40,631 bases of DNA, taken from NCBI GenBank assembly GCA_029820045.1, contig JALGVE010000009.1:1-40631 (forward strand). The letters are read 5' to 3'. The stretch is from Candidatus Zipacnadia bacterium. Lineage in GTDB: Bacteria; Armatimonadota; Zipacnadia; Zipacnadales; UBA5352. The notes below the pieces were generated by a model that was not told where the DNA came from, ran no database searches, and saw only the letters and a list, made by a program, of their open reading frames with translations. Every line of letters begins with the position of its first letter. Positions within the stretch are counted from its first letter, which is position 1. The translations under genes and the position numbers were made by a program. Shown here piece after piece: positions 25,757-34,122 of the stretch.

Positions 25757-27157
25757 ATGACAAAGCCCACGAAGAGCAAGCTCGACATCGAATACAGCCA
25801 AGAGACCCAGGCCATGCAGAGGGAGGCGCTCCAGCACATCCTCTTCAGCCTGGGGGACTACGGCGACATTGAGGCCAGCGGCGTCAAGATCATCGAGCGC
25901 GGCGAGGGCTGCTACATCTACGACACCGACGGCCGCAAGTATCTCGACACCTTCGCCTCCCTGCTCACCACCATCTGCGGCCACCATCGCCCCGAAGTCC
26001 ATGAGGCCATGCTGGAGCAGATGCGCAAGATCGAGTTCTACCCCATCTACCACGACTGCCTGACTCCCGTGGTGATCAAGCTCGCGAAGCGGCTCGCCGA
26101 CCTTGCTCCGGGCGACCTGGAGGTCAGCTTCTTCGTCAGTGACGGCACGGACGCAACCGAGTCGGCCATCAAGATGGCCCGCCAGTACTTCTGGGAGAAG
26201 GGCGACAAGGGGCGTAGGAAGATCCTCTACCGTAGGAACAGCTATCACGGGGCCTCCCTCGGCGCGATGGCGGCGACGGGCCTGCAGTGGTTCCGCGAGC
26301 CGCAGGAGCCGCTCAGTCCGGGGTTCGTGCAGGTGATGGCGCCGAATCCCTACCGCTGCGAACTCGGCCTCGACGCGGAGGAATCCGCGCGGATGGCCCT
26401 GCGCAACACCGAGGCAATCATCGAGTGGGAAGGCCCGCAGACCATCGCGGCAATGATCCTCGACCCCATCCCCGGCTCGAATGTCGGCTACCCGGTCCCG
26501 CCCGACTTCTATCTGCCTGAACTCAAGGCTCTGTGCGATAAGCACGGCATTCTGACCATCTACGACGAGATACAGGTCGGGATGGGCAAGACCGGCAAGA
26601 TGTTCTGCTGCGAGCACTGGGACCTGGCGCCCGACTTCCTCTGCCTGGGAAAGGGCTTCTGCGCGGGGTTCGCGCCCATGAGCGTGGTACTGACGACGGC
26701 TGAGATCGCGGACGTCTTCCGCCGACCCGGGCACGAGTTCCGCCACGGGTTCACTTACTCCGGTCATCCCGTCTCTGCCGCGGCGGCGCTGGCGGTGCTG
26801 GATATCTTCGAGAAGGAGAACCTGGTGGAGCGTGCGGCGGAGATGGGCGCGTATCTGGGCGAGAAGCTGGAAGAGCTTTACCGGTACCCGATTGTCGGCG
26901 ACGTGCGCGGGATGGGTCTGCTCAGGGCCGTGGAACTGGTCGCGGACCAGGAGACGCGCGAGCCGCTTGATCCCGAGATGAAGGTGGGCGCCTTCGTTCG
27001 CGACTACTGCTACCGCAGGGGCATGATCCTGCGCAACAACGACGAGATATTGGTGCTGGCGCCGGCGCTGATAGTGACGCGGGAGATCATTGACGAGATC
27101 GTCAGCAACATTGAGGGCGGCATCGTCGCCGCCATGGAGCGCTTCGATCTGGCGTAG
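25757..27157 (+). CDS. class III (omega-amino acid type) aminotransferase
   Basis: A 466-aa PLP enzyme of the fold-type I, class III group that moves an amino group from an omega- or beta-amino substrate to pyruvate or 2-oxoglutarate. Visible: VKIIERGEGCYIYDTDGRKYLDTFASL, FFVSDGTDATESAIKMARQYF, RRNSYHGASLGAMAATG, YDEIQVGMGKTGKMFCCEHW (PLP-ring Asp), PLP lysine K299 in CLGKGFCAGFAPMS, and FTYSGHPVSAAAALAVL. The DEIQVGMGKTGKM form matches the DEVQTGFGRTGK consensus with a few changes. The ATG at 25757 fits; the open frame runs 27 codons further upstream through sequence without gene character. Substrate unknown; the neighbouring E1 could oxidise the 2-oxo product (inference). Confidence 0.9.
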   Translation: MTKPTKSKLDIEYSQETQAMQREALQHILFSLGDYGDIEASGVKIIERGEGCYIYDTDGRKYLDTFASLLTTICGHHRPEVHEAMLEQMRKIEFYPIYHDCLTPVVIKLAKRLADLAPGDLEVSFFVSDGTDATESAIKMARQYFWEKGDKGRRKILYRRNSYHGASLGAMAATGLQWFREPQEPLSPGFVQVMAPNPYRCELGLDAEESARMALRNTEAIIEWEGPQTIAAMILDPIPGSNVGYPVPPDFYLPELKALCDKHGILTIYDEIQVGMGKTGKMFCCEHWDLAPDFLCLGKGFCAGFAPMSVVLTTAEIADVFRRPGHEFRHGFTYSGHPVSAAAALAVLDIFEKENLVERAAEMGAYLGEKLEELYRYPIVGDVRGMGLLRAVELVADQETREPLDPEMKVGAFVRDYCYRRGMILRNNDEILVLAPALIVTREIIDEIVSNIEGGIVAAMERFDLA

Positions 27158-27223
27158 GAGCGAGAAATGACCGTGTGCGACCTCAGCGTCGCGACCCTGC
27201 CGCCGTAGCGGAGCCTGGACAAC

Positions 27224-28252
27224 ATGGCCTACCCGGGCGTAGTTGATGACCTCAGAGCATGTGCACGGCTGGAGACCCCCTCGCGTGTGCCGGTCTTTGC
27301 CCTGGGCGAGGAGTTCGACGTCGAGATGTACGGGGTTGACTACGGGGAGTACATCCTCAGCGCCGAGAAGATGGTTGAGTGCCAGGTGCAGGCTGCTGAA
27401 CGCTTCGACTACGACTGGATACTGCTTCATCCCGACGACTACATCGAGTTCGAGCCGCTTGGTATACAGACGACCGTCAGCGAGCGCATACCGCCAGCCG
27501 CGGTCAGCAATCTGCCCGCGAGCCGAGAAGCCCTCAGCGGTCTGAAGCTCCCCAATCCGGCCCGAGATGGCCGGATGCCTGCTCATCTGGAGGCCCTTAG
27601 CGGCATCAAGTCAGCCTTCGGCGACCATTTATGCGTGGCCGGGCGCGTGGCTGCGCCCTTCAGTTCGGTCGCGCTGCTCTACGGCATCAGCGAGGGCCTG
27701 ATCCTCCTGCTCGATGACCCGGACCTCTTCCGCGCGACGGCGGAGTTCTTTGTTGAGCTGATGACTATGTGGGGGATTGCGCAACTTGACGCCGGGGCCG
27801 ACGCCATCTGGCTGGGGGACTGCGTGGCCTCGTCAGGCTTCCTGTCGCCGCAGCACTACGCGGACTTCGCCGTGGAGCCGGCGAAACGGGTCAGCGATGC
27901 CCTCCGCGAGCACGGTGGCGCCGTCATCTATCACGCGGGCGAGGACTCCCCCGACCATCTTCAGATAGCAGCCGAGCACTTTGAGATCATCAACCTCGGC
28001 GAAGGCGTAGACCTCGGTCAGATGAAGGCCGCCCTCGGCGACAGAGTGTGCCTGTCGGGCAACGCCGACCCCATGAGACTGATGAACTGCGACGACCTGG
28101 CTGAGGTGGAGGCGGAGACGAGGCGTATCGTCGAGGCGGGCAAGCCCGGTGGAGGGTACATCTTCAACACGGGCGAGGGCATTCCGCGACAGACCCAGCC
28201 CGAGGTTGTCCGCGCCATGGTGCAAACTGCAAAGCGATACGGCAGCTACTGA
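27224..28252 (+). CDS. URO-D-fold methyltransferase/decarboxylase-like protein
   Basis: A 342-aa protein of the uroporphyrinogen decarboxylase superfamily, which also holds MtaA/MtbA-type methylcobamide methyltransferases. Fold signs: GLILLLDDPDLFRATAEFFVELM, DAGADAIWLGDCVASSGFLSP, and the C-terminal GGGYIFNTGEGIPRQTQPEVVRAMV. It lacks the Arg-rich substrate loop of true HemE near the N-terminus. It also lacks the zinc H-x-C motif of MtaA (here IYHAGED) and the late Cys (NTGEGIP). It is therefore neither a clear heme enzyme nor a clear coenzyme M methyltransferase. Placed after an MttB-family gene, a role in methyl transfer or demethylation is plausible (inference). Starts 66 nt after the aminotransferase. 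Confidence 0.8.
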   Translation: MAYPGVVDDLRACARLETPSRVPVFALGEEFDVEMYGVDYGEYILSAEKMVECQVQAAERFDYDWILLHPDDYIEFEPLGIQTTVSERIPPAAVSNLPASREALSGLKLPNPARDGRMPAHLEALSGIKSAFGDHLCVAGRVAAPFSSVALLYGISEGLILLLDDPDLFRATAEFFVELMTMWGIAQLDAGADAIWLGDCVASSGFLSPQHYADFAVEPAKRVSDALREHGGAVIYHAGEDSPDHLQIAAEHFEIINLGEGVDLGQMKAALGDRVCLSGNADPMRLMNCDDLAEVEAETRRIVEAGKPGGGYIFNTGEGIPRQTQPEVVRAMVQTAKRYGSY

Positions 28253-28308
28253 CACTCCTCGCACATGAACGCGACACACGGCGCCCCGTCCGCGACGCGC
28301 AGTTGAGC

Positions 28309-31029
28309 CTACTTGCCGTCCTCGCTCAGCCTGATTTCCTCGATAGACACCTTCGCTCCGGTGTGCGAGCACGGGTCGAAGCGCAGGCTGGTGATGCGCC
28401 GCTGCCAGCGAGGGTTCTCCCCGACCGGCAGCACGTAGTCATGGTAGCGACCATCGCCAGCCAGCTCGAACCTAATCTTCATTCGGACGACGATGAAGGG
28501 GTAACGCCGTGCGCTCACGCCGTACAGGCCGATGCCGATGGCAGGATCACGGCTGGCGGTTGTGAAGTGGAGCGCGCCATCCTCGACCTCGAAGTCAGCG
28601 ATGCCCATGAACGGCCCCCAGCCCTGAGCGCCGCCCTGGAAGTCCCAGGCGAAGCGCTTCTCGGGCACGGGGAAGTCGTACGGCCCCAGGCCCACGTCCG
28701 CAGGGGCGAGGTCCGGTGGCCAGCCGCCGGCAGGCTTCTTGCAGAAGGTGTCACGGATCGCGTCGTACATCCCGAAGCCGAACTCCTTGCAGGGCTCTAT
28801 GTAGGAGCCCTCGCCCCACTCGTTGAGCGGCCCGAGAGCCAGCCGCTTGAGTCCGCTCTCGTCAGCAAAGCGCTTGGCGTCCTGGCAGATGCGCTCGAAA
28901 AGCGCCACGCTGCGCCCGTAGATGACGGTGGCGCGGTCGCCGTGCCAGGGGCGAGAGTCCCAGCCCGTGGAGAGGTTGGGAAGAAACGGAAGCGGGCTTG
29001 CCTGCTGCCAGGCCTTGAAGAACGGGTACGTGGACTCGGCAACGAGCTCGAAGGGGTAGCGCCTGGTGTCCTCGGCCCGGCCGCCGTGGCCCATGTAGTG
29101 GTAGATGGAGGTCATGGCGAAGCCCTCGTCCTTGAGTTGCTCGATGATCTTCGGGTCGGTGCTGGCTTCAGGCCACTTCATGGCGACGAAGTAGATGCCC
29201 TTGTAGCCCGCTTCGCGCGCCAGCTCCTGCGAGATGCCCAGGAGGCGCTTGACCCCCTCTGACCCTCCCATGTCCGCACGCATCCGGGCCACACTCCAGA
29301 TGATGACCACGGGCATGTCATCAATCCGGTAGTACTCCTCCATGTCGAAGTACTTGTCGAGCCAGTACCGCGTCACCGCGCGCTGGTCCTCCTCGGAGTG
29401 TGTGCCGGGGCGGTTGTGATTTGCCCACATCATGCACCACTTGAGGTACTTGTGATAGCGCGCGTTCATGTAGGCGTCATGAACCCAGTGCTCGTTGTGC
29501 CGGGCGCCGGCGCTCCAGTACCAGTCCACCATGAAGAACTTGATGCCATGCTCCACGGCCCACTTGATCTGCCAGTCGGCGCACTCGGGATTCGCCTCGT
29601 CATACCAGCCCAGCACGGGCTTGCGCTCCGGGCTTGTGCGCTGGACCGGGTCCCACTTCGCCGCGCTCTGCCAGCCGGGGTAGTAGAAGGCCCCGATCTC
29701 GTAGTCGGACTGCACCGGCTGGGGCACGGGCACATATTCGGCCCTGGGCAGGTTGAGGTTGGGGCCTACCACTATCTCGGCGCGAACCGGCTCAGCGGGC
29801 GCGCCCTTGCCCGCAAGCTGAATCTCTATCGTGTGCTCAACAGGTGCAGACGCGGAGAGATGGAACCGATGCGTGCAGGGATCGAACGGCTCCAGCGGGG
29901 CGATCTGCCGCCAGTCGTCGCCCTCTGCGACAACCATGTTCGGAGGCAGCTTGACCGCGGAAATCCGTAGGTCCGTTGCAGTCTCCCCGCCGCGGTTGCT
30001 CAGGCAGATGATGAACGGCAGCTTCGGCCCGACGCGGTTGATGGCATTCTCCAGGCCCGCGTAGGTCACTTCCACCTCCGGCGGTCCGAGCGGGTCCTCC
30101 GAGACGGCCAGCTTGCGGATTGTGGCCCGCGCGCCCGCGCTCGCCGATGGCGTCAGACCCAGCAGCAGGAGGTCGCCCGCCCACTCCCTGCTCGATGACA
30201 GGTCAACGTTGTAGACATGGAACTCGCCGTCTCCCCGCACGGGGAACCTGTGGGAGTTCAGCCCGTGGTGCTCGCTGGAGACCCACCTGAGGTACGCGGA
30301 CCCACCCCTGTCCACGGCCATCTCAACCGAGACCCAGAAACGGTCGTCCACAGGGCAGCGAAGCGGCTCACTGAGGATCGCGCCGCTCGCGTCCTCGCCC
30401 ATCGTCACCTCGATGCCTTGTTCCGTCGCGCGGTGGCTGACATCCTGCGTGGCTGTCCATTCGGCGGGAGCCTTCCTGAAATCCCATTCGGCTCTTGTCC
30501 GCACGGTCGGCGGGCCACCCAGGTCAACGATCCGAATGTAGTCCACCGCAAAGGTCCTCTTGCCGGCCTCGGCAGGAGCGGGCTTAGGCAGGTCGAGGCG
30601 AAGCAGGATGATCTTCTTCTCCGCATGCCAGTAGGGGTAGACCTGATAGACATGCCAGTCGTTGTCGCCGATGACGGGGAAGTGCGTCTCCTTGCCGGGC
30701 GAGAACCCGTCGTACTTGCTTTGAGTGGTGTTGGTCCAGAAGAACTCTGCGTCGCCGCCGCAGTCGGTCCTCAGGCGCACCTCGATGAACTGCCAGGGCG
30801 TCGCGGGGACCTCGAACTGAGGGCTGCGAACGAAGGGGTCCCAGTCCATGATGCGCCCCTGCATGGCCCCGTCCTCGGCGCGAAGCTCGGCCACGTGATT
30901 CGGGCCGCCCCAGCCCTCGAGATCGCCCGGCTCATCGAACTGCCACTCGATCAGAGCTCGCTTGCTCTCCTGCCCATGCAAGCAAGCGCAGGACAGCACG
31001 ACGGCGACGAGGCAGATCACGCTGCGCAT
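28309..31029 (-). CDS. exported WbsX/GH99-like protein with three flanking beta modules
   Basis: A 906-aa protein with an N-terminal signal (MRSVICLVAVVLSCACLHG; VLSC at C14 could be a lipobox). Two similar beta-sandwich modules lie at about 25-180 and 185-330 (each opening with a W-x-F-D/R pattern: EWQFDEPGDLEGW, EWDFRKAPAEW), then a linker domain. A central WbsX/GH99-like barrel spans about 440-765 (IGAFYYPGWQ, GIKFFMVDWYWSAG, and the acidic pair E737 and E740 in PLNEWGEGSYIEP). A third module lies at about 785-906 (FAWDFQGGAQGWG). GH99 uses two Glu with this N-E-W-x-E spacing. Start has GGAGGAG 7 nt upstream. The preceding minus-strand gene ends 33 nt away, so the two are likely co-transcribed. 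Probable alpha-mannan-type glycan hydrolase or binder; activity unproven. Confidence 0.75.
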   Translation of the reverse strand: MRSVICLVAVVLSCACLHGQESKRALIEWQFDEPGDLEGWGGPNHVAELRAEDGAMQGRIMDWDPFVRSPQFEVPATPWQFIEVRLRTDCGGDAEFFWTNTTQSKYDGFSPGKETHFPVIGDNDWHVYQVYPYWHAEKKIILLRLDLPKPAPAEAGKRTFAVDYIRIVDLGGPPTVRTRAEWDFRKAPAEWTATQDVSHRATEQGIEVTMGEDASGAILSEPLRCPVDDRFWVSVEMAVDRGGSAYLRWVSSEHHGLNSHRFPVRGDGEFHVYNVDLSSSREWAGDLLLLGLTPSASAGARATIRKLAVSEDPLGPPEVEVTYAGLENAINRVGPKLPFIICLSNRGGETATDLRISAVKLPPNMVVAEGDDWRQIAPLEPFDPCTHRFHLSASAPVEHTIEIQLAGKGAPAEPVRAEIVVGPNLNLPRAEYVPVPQPVQSDYEIGAFYYPGWQSAAKWDPVQRTSPERKPVLGWYDEANPECADWQIKWAVEHGIKFFMVDWYWSAGARHNEHWVHDAYMNARYHKYLKWCMMWANHNRPGTHSEEDQRAVTRYWLDKYFDMEEYYRIDDMPVVIIWSVARMRADMGGSEGVKRLLGISQELAREAGYKGIYFVAMKWPEASTDPKIIEQLKDEGFAMTSIYHYMGHGGRAEDTRRYPFELVAESTYPFFKAWQQASPLPFLPNLSTGWDSRPWHGDRATVIYGRSVALFERICQDAKRFADESGLKRLALGPLNEWGEGSYIEPCKEFGFGMYDAIRDTFCKKPAGGWPPDLAPADVGLGPYDFPVPEKRFAWDFQGGAQGWGPFMGIADFEVEDGALHFTTASRDPAIGIGLYGVSARRYPFIVVRMKIRFELAGDGRYHDYVLPVGENPRWQRRITSLRFDPCSHTGAKVSIEEIRLSEDGK

Positions 31030-31062
31030 GGTCTTTGCTCCTCCTGTGCGCGGGGCCGGCAG

Positions 31063-33853
31063 CTATTCCGCCGGCCGCACCTCGATGGCGTCCGCCCAGA
31101 TCACGCCGCGCCTCTCCGGGCGCACGCTGAAATGCGTCCGACGCACGTTCTCAGGCACCTCGAACTCGAAGCTCTCCTGTTGCCACTCACGCCCCACCTC
31201 CACGGTTCGCCCCGGCGCGCCCTTGAAGCCGCTCACCTGAAGGTGCGCGCTCATGTCCTCGCGATCCGCCCGCAGGTAGACAGTGAGCCGGTACTTCCCG
31301 GCCTTCAGGCCCATCGGGTAAGAGGTCACCGTCAGGCCTTCGCCCTCCGCTGGGCAGCGAATAAACAGTGAATGTCTGCCCTCGATTGCCTCCAGCGGGT
31401 CGGCACCCCAGCTTGCTCCGGTCTCGTGGGTGTAATTGACGCGGTAGTAGTCGGGATAGCCCGGGTTCGTCTGCTGCTCGAAGCCGCCGTTGCGAATGAG
31501 GTTCCCCTCCGCCAGGACGACCTGGTTGGGCGTAGGCTCCGCGACGCGGACACGGTAGATGCGCACCCCCAGCGCATCTATTATGTCATGAAGCTCGCCC
31601 TCAGAGGTAACCGCCACGCTGCGGTCCTCAAACAGGACCTGGGCCTGAGAGGTCAGCGGCCGCTCCGGGCATTTCAGCGCGATGCTCTTGGGCTGCTTGT
31701 CAGTGTTCACGCAGAAGAGGTAGATAGCTCCGTCGTAGCGGCGCGCCATGGTGTGCAGACCGGGGTCTTCGGCGACGAGCGCGACCTCAGGGTCCGGCTC
31801 ATGGGACAGCAGCACCGGCGTAAGCTCCTTGACCTCGGCGGCTATCTTGCGGCACTCCGCCCACATGCCGTCCACGAACGGGTTGTTGTGCGGCGGGCGG
31901 CGAATGAAGTACTGGATTCCCGTCGCGCCATGCACGATCGCCAGGTAGGTCATGCAGCGCTGCTCCTGCCAGGTCGGCTCGCGGCCCCACCACTCTCCTC
32001 CTCCGAAGGCCTGCGGCACGCACCAGATGGGCATGGCGCCGCCGGTGGCGTTCAGCACCAGGTCAACGGTGTCCGCCACGCTGGTCACCGGGCGGTTGGG
32101 GATCGGGTACGGATCAACCATCAGTATGTCCATCCCGTCAGCGTACTCCTGCGCCTTGCTCGGCACGCAGAAGACCATGGTCGTGGGATGGTAGGGGTCG
32201 AGTTGCTTCATGTGCGCGTTGTGAGCGAGGTAGCGGTCGGGCGGAGTGCCCCGGCCCGCCGGTTCGTCGGAGAGATACCAGCAGAGCAGGCCGGGGGCGT
32301 CCCGGTGCGCGGTCACGTCCTCGGTCAGCGCCGCATTGACCTCCTCCGAGGGCTCCTGGTCGGTGATCTTCCTCACGTCGTAGTGCATCCTCATCCCCAC
32401 GGCGTCCGCCTTGTCGAGAAAGGCCGTGATGAGCGGTCGGTTCTCGCGTCGGAAGTCGGGGTCAAAGCTGTGATAGACGCAGATGAGGTTGAACTTGAAG
32501 GCCCCCTCCAGCCGGAGCACGTACTGAGGGTCCTCCTGGTCGTAGTGCGTGCCCCGGTGGAAGTAAAAGCCGAAGGGGAAGAAGGGCTTGCCGTCCACGA
32601 TGAGGCCGCGCGTGCGGTAGTCAATCTTGACCTCGTTGGGCTTCGGCGGCGCCTTGGAGAGCTTGGCCTCCCCACGCGCGATCTCGTCCTCGCCCCGGGT
32701 GAGTGCGCACGTCACCCGATGGACGCCGTCGGCGACCCCGGCGAGGTCCAGCGGGATCACGGTCTCGCGCTGCGTCAAGGTGATGGTGCGCGGCTCCAGC
32801 GCGTCGCCTTCGAGGCGGGCGGACAGGCCCTCGGGGCTGATGCCCTCGGCCAGCTCGATGATAAGTTCCGCCTGCTTCTCCTCCGTGTACAATGACAGCG
32901 AGGGAATGAACCTCATTACCGCTCTTGCTCTCACGCCCAGGCCCTGCGCGCGCAACACCTCCGTTCCATCGGCGGCGTCACTCACTACGAGGCGCAAGGC
33001 ATAGTCCCCGGGCTGAGGTAGCGGCACGCGTATCTCAGCGGGCGCTGCTGTGGCCGTAAGCGTCACGGCAGCTTCTCGGCTCGCGACCTCCTCTTGGCCC
33101 CGAAGAGCCGCCAGGCGCAGCTTCACCTCTTGCGGGCCATCGGCATCCCTGGCCAGCGCACAGCTTACCTGCGCGTAGCCCTCCTCCGCCTCCCTGGTCC
33201 ACTGGAAGTCGCTGACCTTCACGCCGCCGATGGAGCCGCCCGATGGCTTCAGCGTCAGCTCGATGGTCTCGTGGTAGCGCTCGCCCTCCGCCAACTCCTG
33301 ATCCCAGCCCAGGAAGAAGCTGCCCTTGTCGCGGTCATCATAGAGCGTCATGCCATGGGTCGTCTTCATCTGCCAGGCGCCGAAGAGGGAGCTGAAGCTC
33401 ATCTCGCCCAGCCCGTTCCACAGCACACGGCGGTCGCCGCGGCCGTAGGTCATCCGGCCCTGCTCCGGCTCGTCTCCCACCTTCACCTCATAGGCAGCGC
33501 CCTCCATCCACGGCACCGCGGGCCGCCAGCCAAGCTGAAGGTGGGCGTCCTGCAGGCCCACCTGGCCGAACTCATACTCGACGACAACCCGGTTGTCGGG
33601 GCTGACCGTCACCCTCTTCGTGTATGAGAACACCTCGGACTTGTCGCTTATCTGTAGGCTGGTGGTCTCGCCGTCGTGCGCCAGCGTGGCCGTCGGATTG
33701 CCCGAGCGGCTGGAGAAAAACGCGGTGGTCCACTTAGCGTCATGGACCGTGAACTCAGAGGCGTAGGGCTGTCTCCTGCGCGCTGACGGGGTAGGCAACC
33801 ATCATCCCCACCAGGAGAATCAACAGGACAAGCCATGGTGCTGAAGCGTGCAT
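31063..33853 (-). CDS. exported GH-A-like protein, +1 frameshift after the signal peptide
   Basis: The ATG at 33853 has GGGAGG 8 nt upstream and encodes a textbook signal peptide (WLVLLILLVGMMVAYPVSA, cleavage after residue 25). That frame stops after 32 codons at CTC TGA (33760-33755). The mature protein continues one base further on as EFTVHDAKWTTAFF for 897 codons to 31063. Without the shift, the long frame would have to start at a TTG inside the signal sequence with no binding site. Middle part: beta-sandwich modules, then a barrel opening with RGLIVDGKPFFPFGFYFHRGTHYD and an acidic LLCWYLSDEPAG, as in GH2/GH5-type clan A proteins. C-terminal CBM4/9-like domain (NLIRNGGFEQ, about the last 150 residues). 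Sequencing error, a real lesion or programmed +1 shifting are all possible. Confidence 0.7.
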
Positions 33854-33952
33854 GGCATCTACCTCCCTTGCGGGTCGTGGCGAGTTGCGTGGCTGCGGTC
33901 GAGTGCAGTATCCCGGATCGTGGTGAGATCGCAGACTCTCGGATGCCGTCAT

Positions 33953-34063
33953 GGTAGCACAGGCGCCCTCGCCTGTGCCGTCAAGGCCAGCGTCCGCCTT
34001 GACCCTCCGTGCGGCTTCGGCGGCGAGAGCACCGCCGCGACAGGCGAGGGCGCCTGTCGTACC
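33953..34063. repeat. 111-bp multi-stem palindromic element
   Basis: The outer arms 33953-33976 and 34040-34063 are complementary at 22 of 24 positions (core ACAGGCGCCCTCGCCTGT). Inside are two further perfect stems: GTCAAGGC / GCCTTGAC (33980-33987 and 33996-34003) and CGGCGG / CCGCCG (34018-34023 and 34032-34037). The folded form would be a three-way junction with two arms. It sits between two minus-strand GH-like genes. No coding capacity. Confidence 0.65.
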
Positions 34064-34122
34064 ACGCAACGGGCCACCTGCATGACTGCTATCTCTCATC
34101 GGGATGCTCGATTGCGCTCAGC

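Noticed and set aside
25691-27586. 631-codon minus-strand open frame
   Set aside because: Shadow of the aminotransferase and URO-D-like genes, both of which have family motifs and catalytic residues.
31372-32895. 507-codon plus-strand open frame
   Set aside because: Antisense to the frameshifted GH-A-like gene; no domain, no binding site, His/Arg/Val-rich composition.
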